Part shown: in pieces, positions 6,580-6,613 of the stretch
Numbering within the stretch: position 1 is the stretch's first letter
How the letters are laid out: each line of letters starts with the position of its first letter
Assembly: GCA_937950105.1 (NCBI GenBank)
Contig: CALFEM010000072.1
Span: 1 to 6,613 of the forward strand
Direction: 5' to 3'
DNA: 6,613 bases
DNA from: an uncultured Alphaproteobacteria bacterium
GTDB taxonomy: Bacteria > Pseudomonadota > Alphaproteobacteria > Rhizobiales > Hyphomicrobiaceae
Position numbers and translations under genes: made by a program
Notes under the pieces: generated by a model
The model's database searches: none
Seen by the model: the letters and a program-made list of their open reading frames with translations, nothing else
Told to the model about the DNA's origin: nothing

Positions 6580-6613
6580 AGATCGGAAGAGCACACGTCT
6601 GAACTCCAGTCAC
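6580..6613 (+). other. Illumina TruSeq index-side adapter (contamination)
   Basis: The last 34 bases begin AGATCGGAAGAGCACACG and match the standard TruSeq Read 1 adapter-trimming sequence without a mismatch that I can see. It is library DNA. Its translations MCSSDL on the minus strand and EIGRAHV on the plus strand are artefacts. Confidence 0.98.

Overview
The window is a 6.6 kb contig whose true genomic part runs from about 54 to 6579. Both outer ends are Illumina library adapters (P5 side at 1-53, index-adapter side at 6580-6613). Both end genes are therefore cut short by the assembly and not by biology. The genomic part is GC-rich. A CcrM-type adenine methyltransferase, CtrA-like boxes upstream of it, a Hyphomicrobiales-style outer-membrane barrel, a DUF2189 membrane protein and an SH3 protein with the 'RYVSLKSDRVNLR' block all point to an alphaproteobacterium, probably Hyphomicrobiales (Rhizobiales). 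The genus cannot be read from this sequence.

Layout. 54-1047 (-): ccrM, lacking its C-terminal end. 1048-1383: divergent regulatory region with two near-consensus CtrA boxes. 1384-1923 (+): moaB, molybdenum cofactor synthesis. 1951-2355 (-): MAPEG-family membrane protein, convergent with moaB, with an inverted repeat covering its ribosome binding site. 2462-3391 (-): DUF2189 multi-pass membrane protein. 3624-4388 (-): outer-membrane beta-barrel protein with terminator-like structures downstream and a leader hairpin upstream. 4693-4884 (-): small secreted protein, with a strong hairpin terminator downstream and a 13-bp inverted repeat upstream. 5016-6014 (-): D-2-hydroxyacid dehydrogenase of the glyoxylate/hydroxypyruvate reductase type. 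6273-6579 (+): exported SH3-domain protein, divergent from the dehydrogenase and cut by the adapter.

The genes do not form one pathway. They are chromosomal housekeeping and envelope genes, mostly in single-gene units separated by hairpins. The most coherent theme is cell-cycle methylation: ccrM, CtrA-like sites at its promoter, and only four GANTC sites in the whole window. No mobile element, CRISPR array, RNA gene or defence island is visible, and I do not see a new multi-gene system. The items most worth following up are the regulatory dyads (CtrA boxes, the MAPEG leader, the repeat upstream of the small secreted gene) and the adapter contamination.
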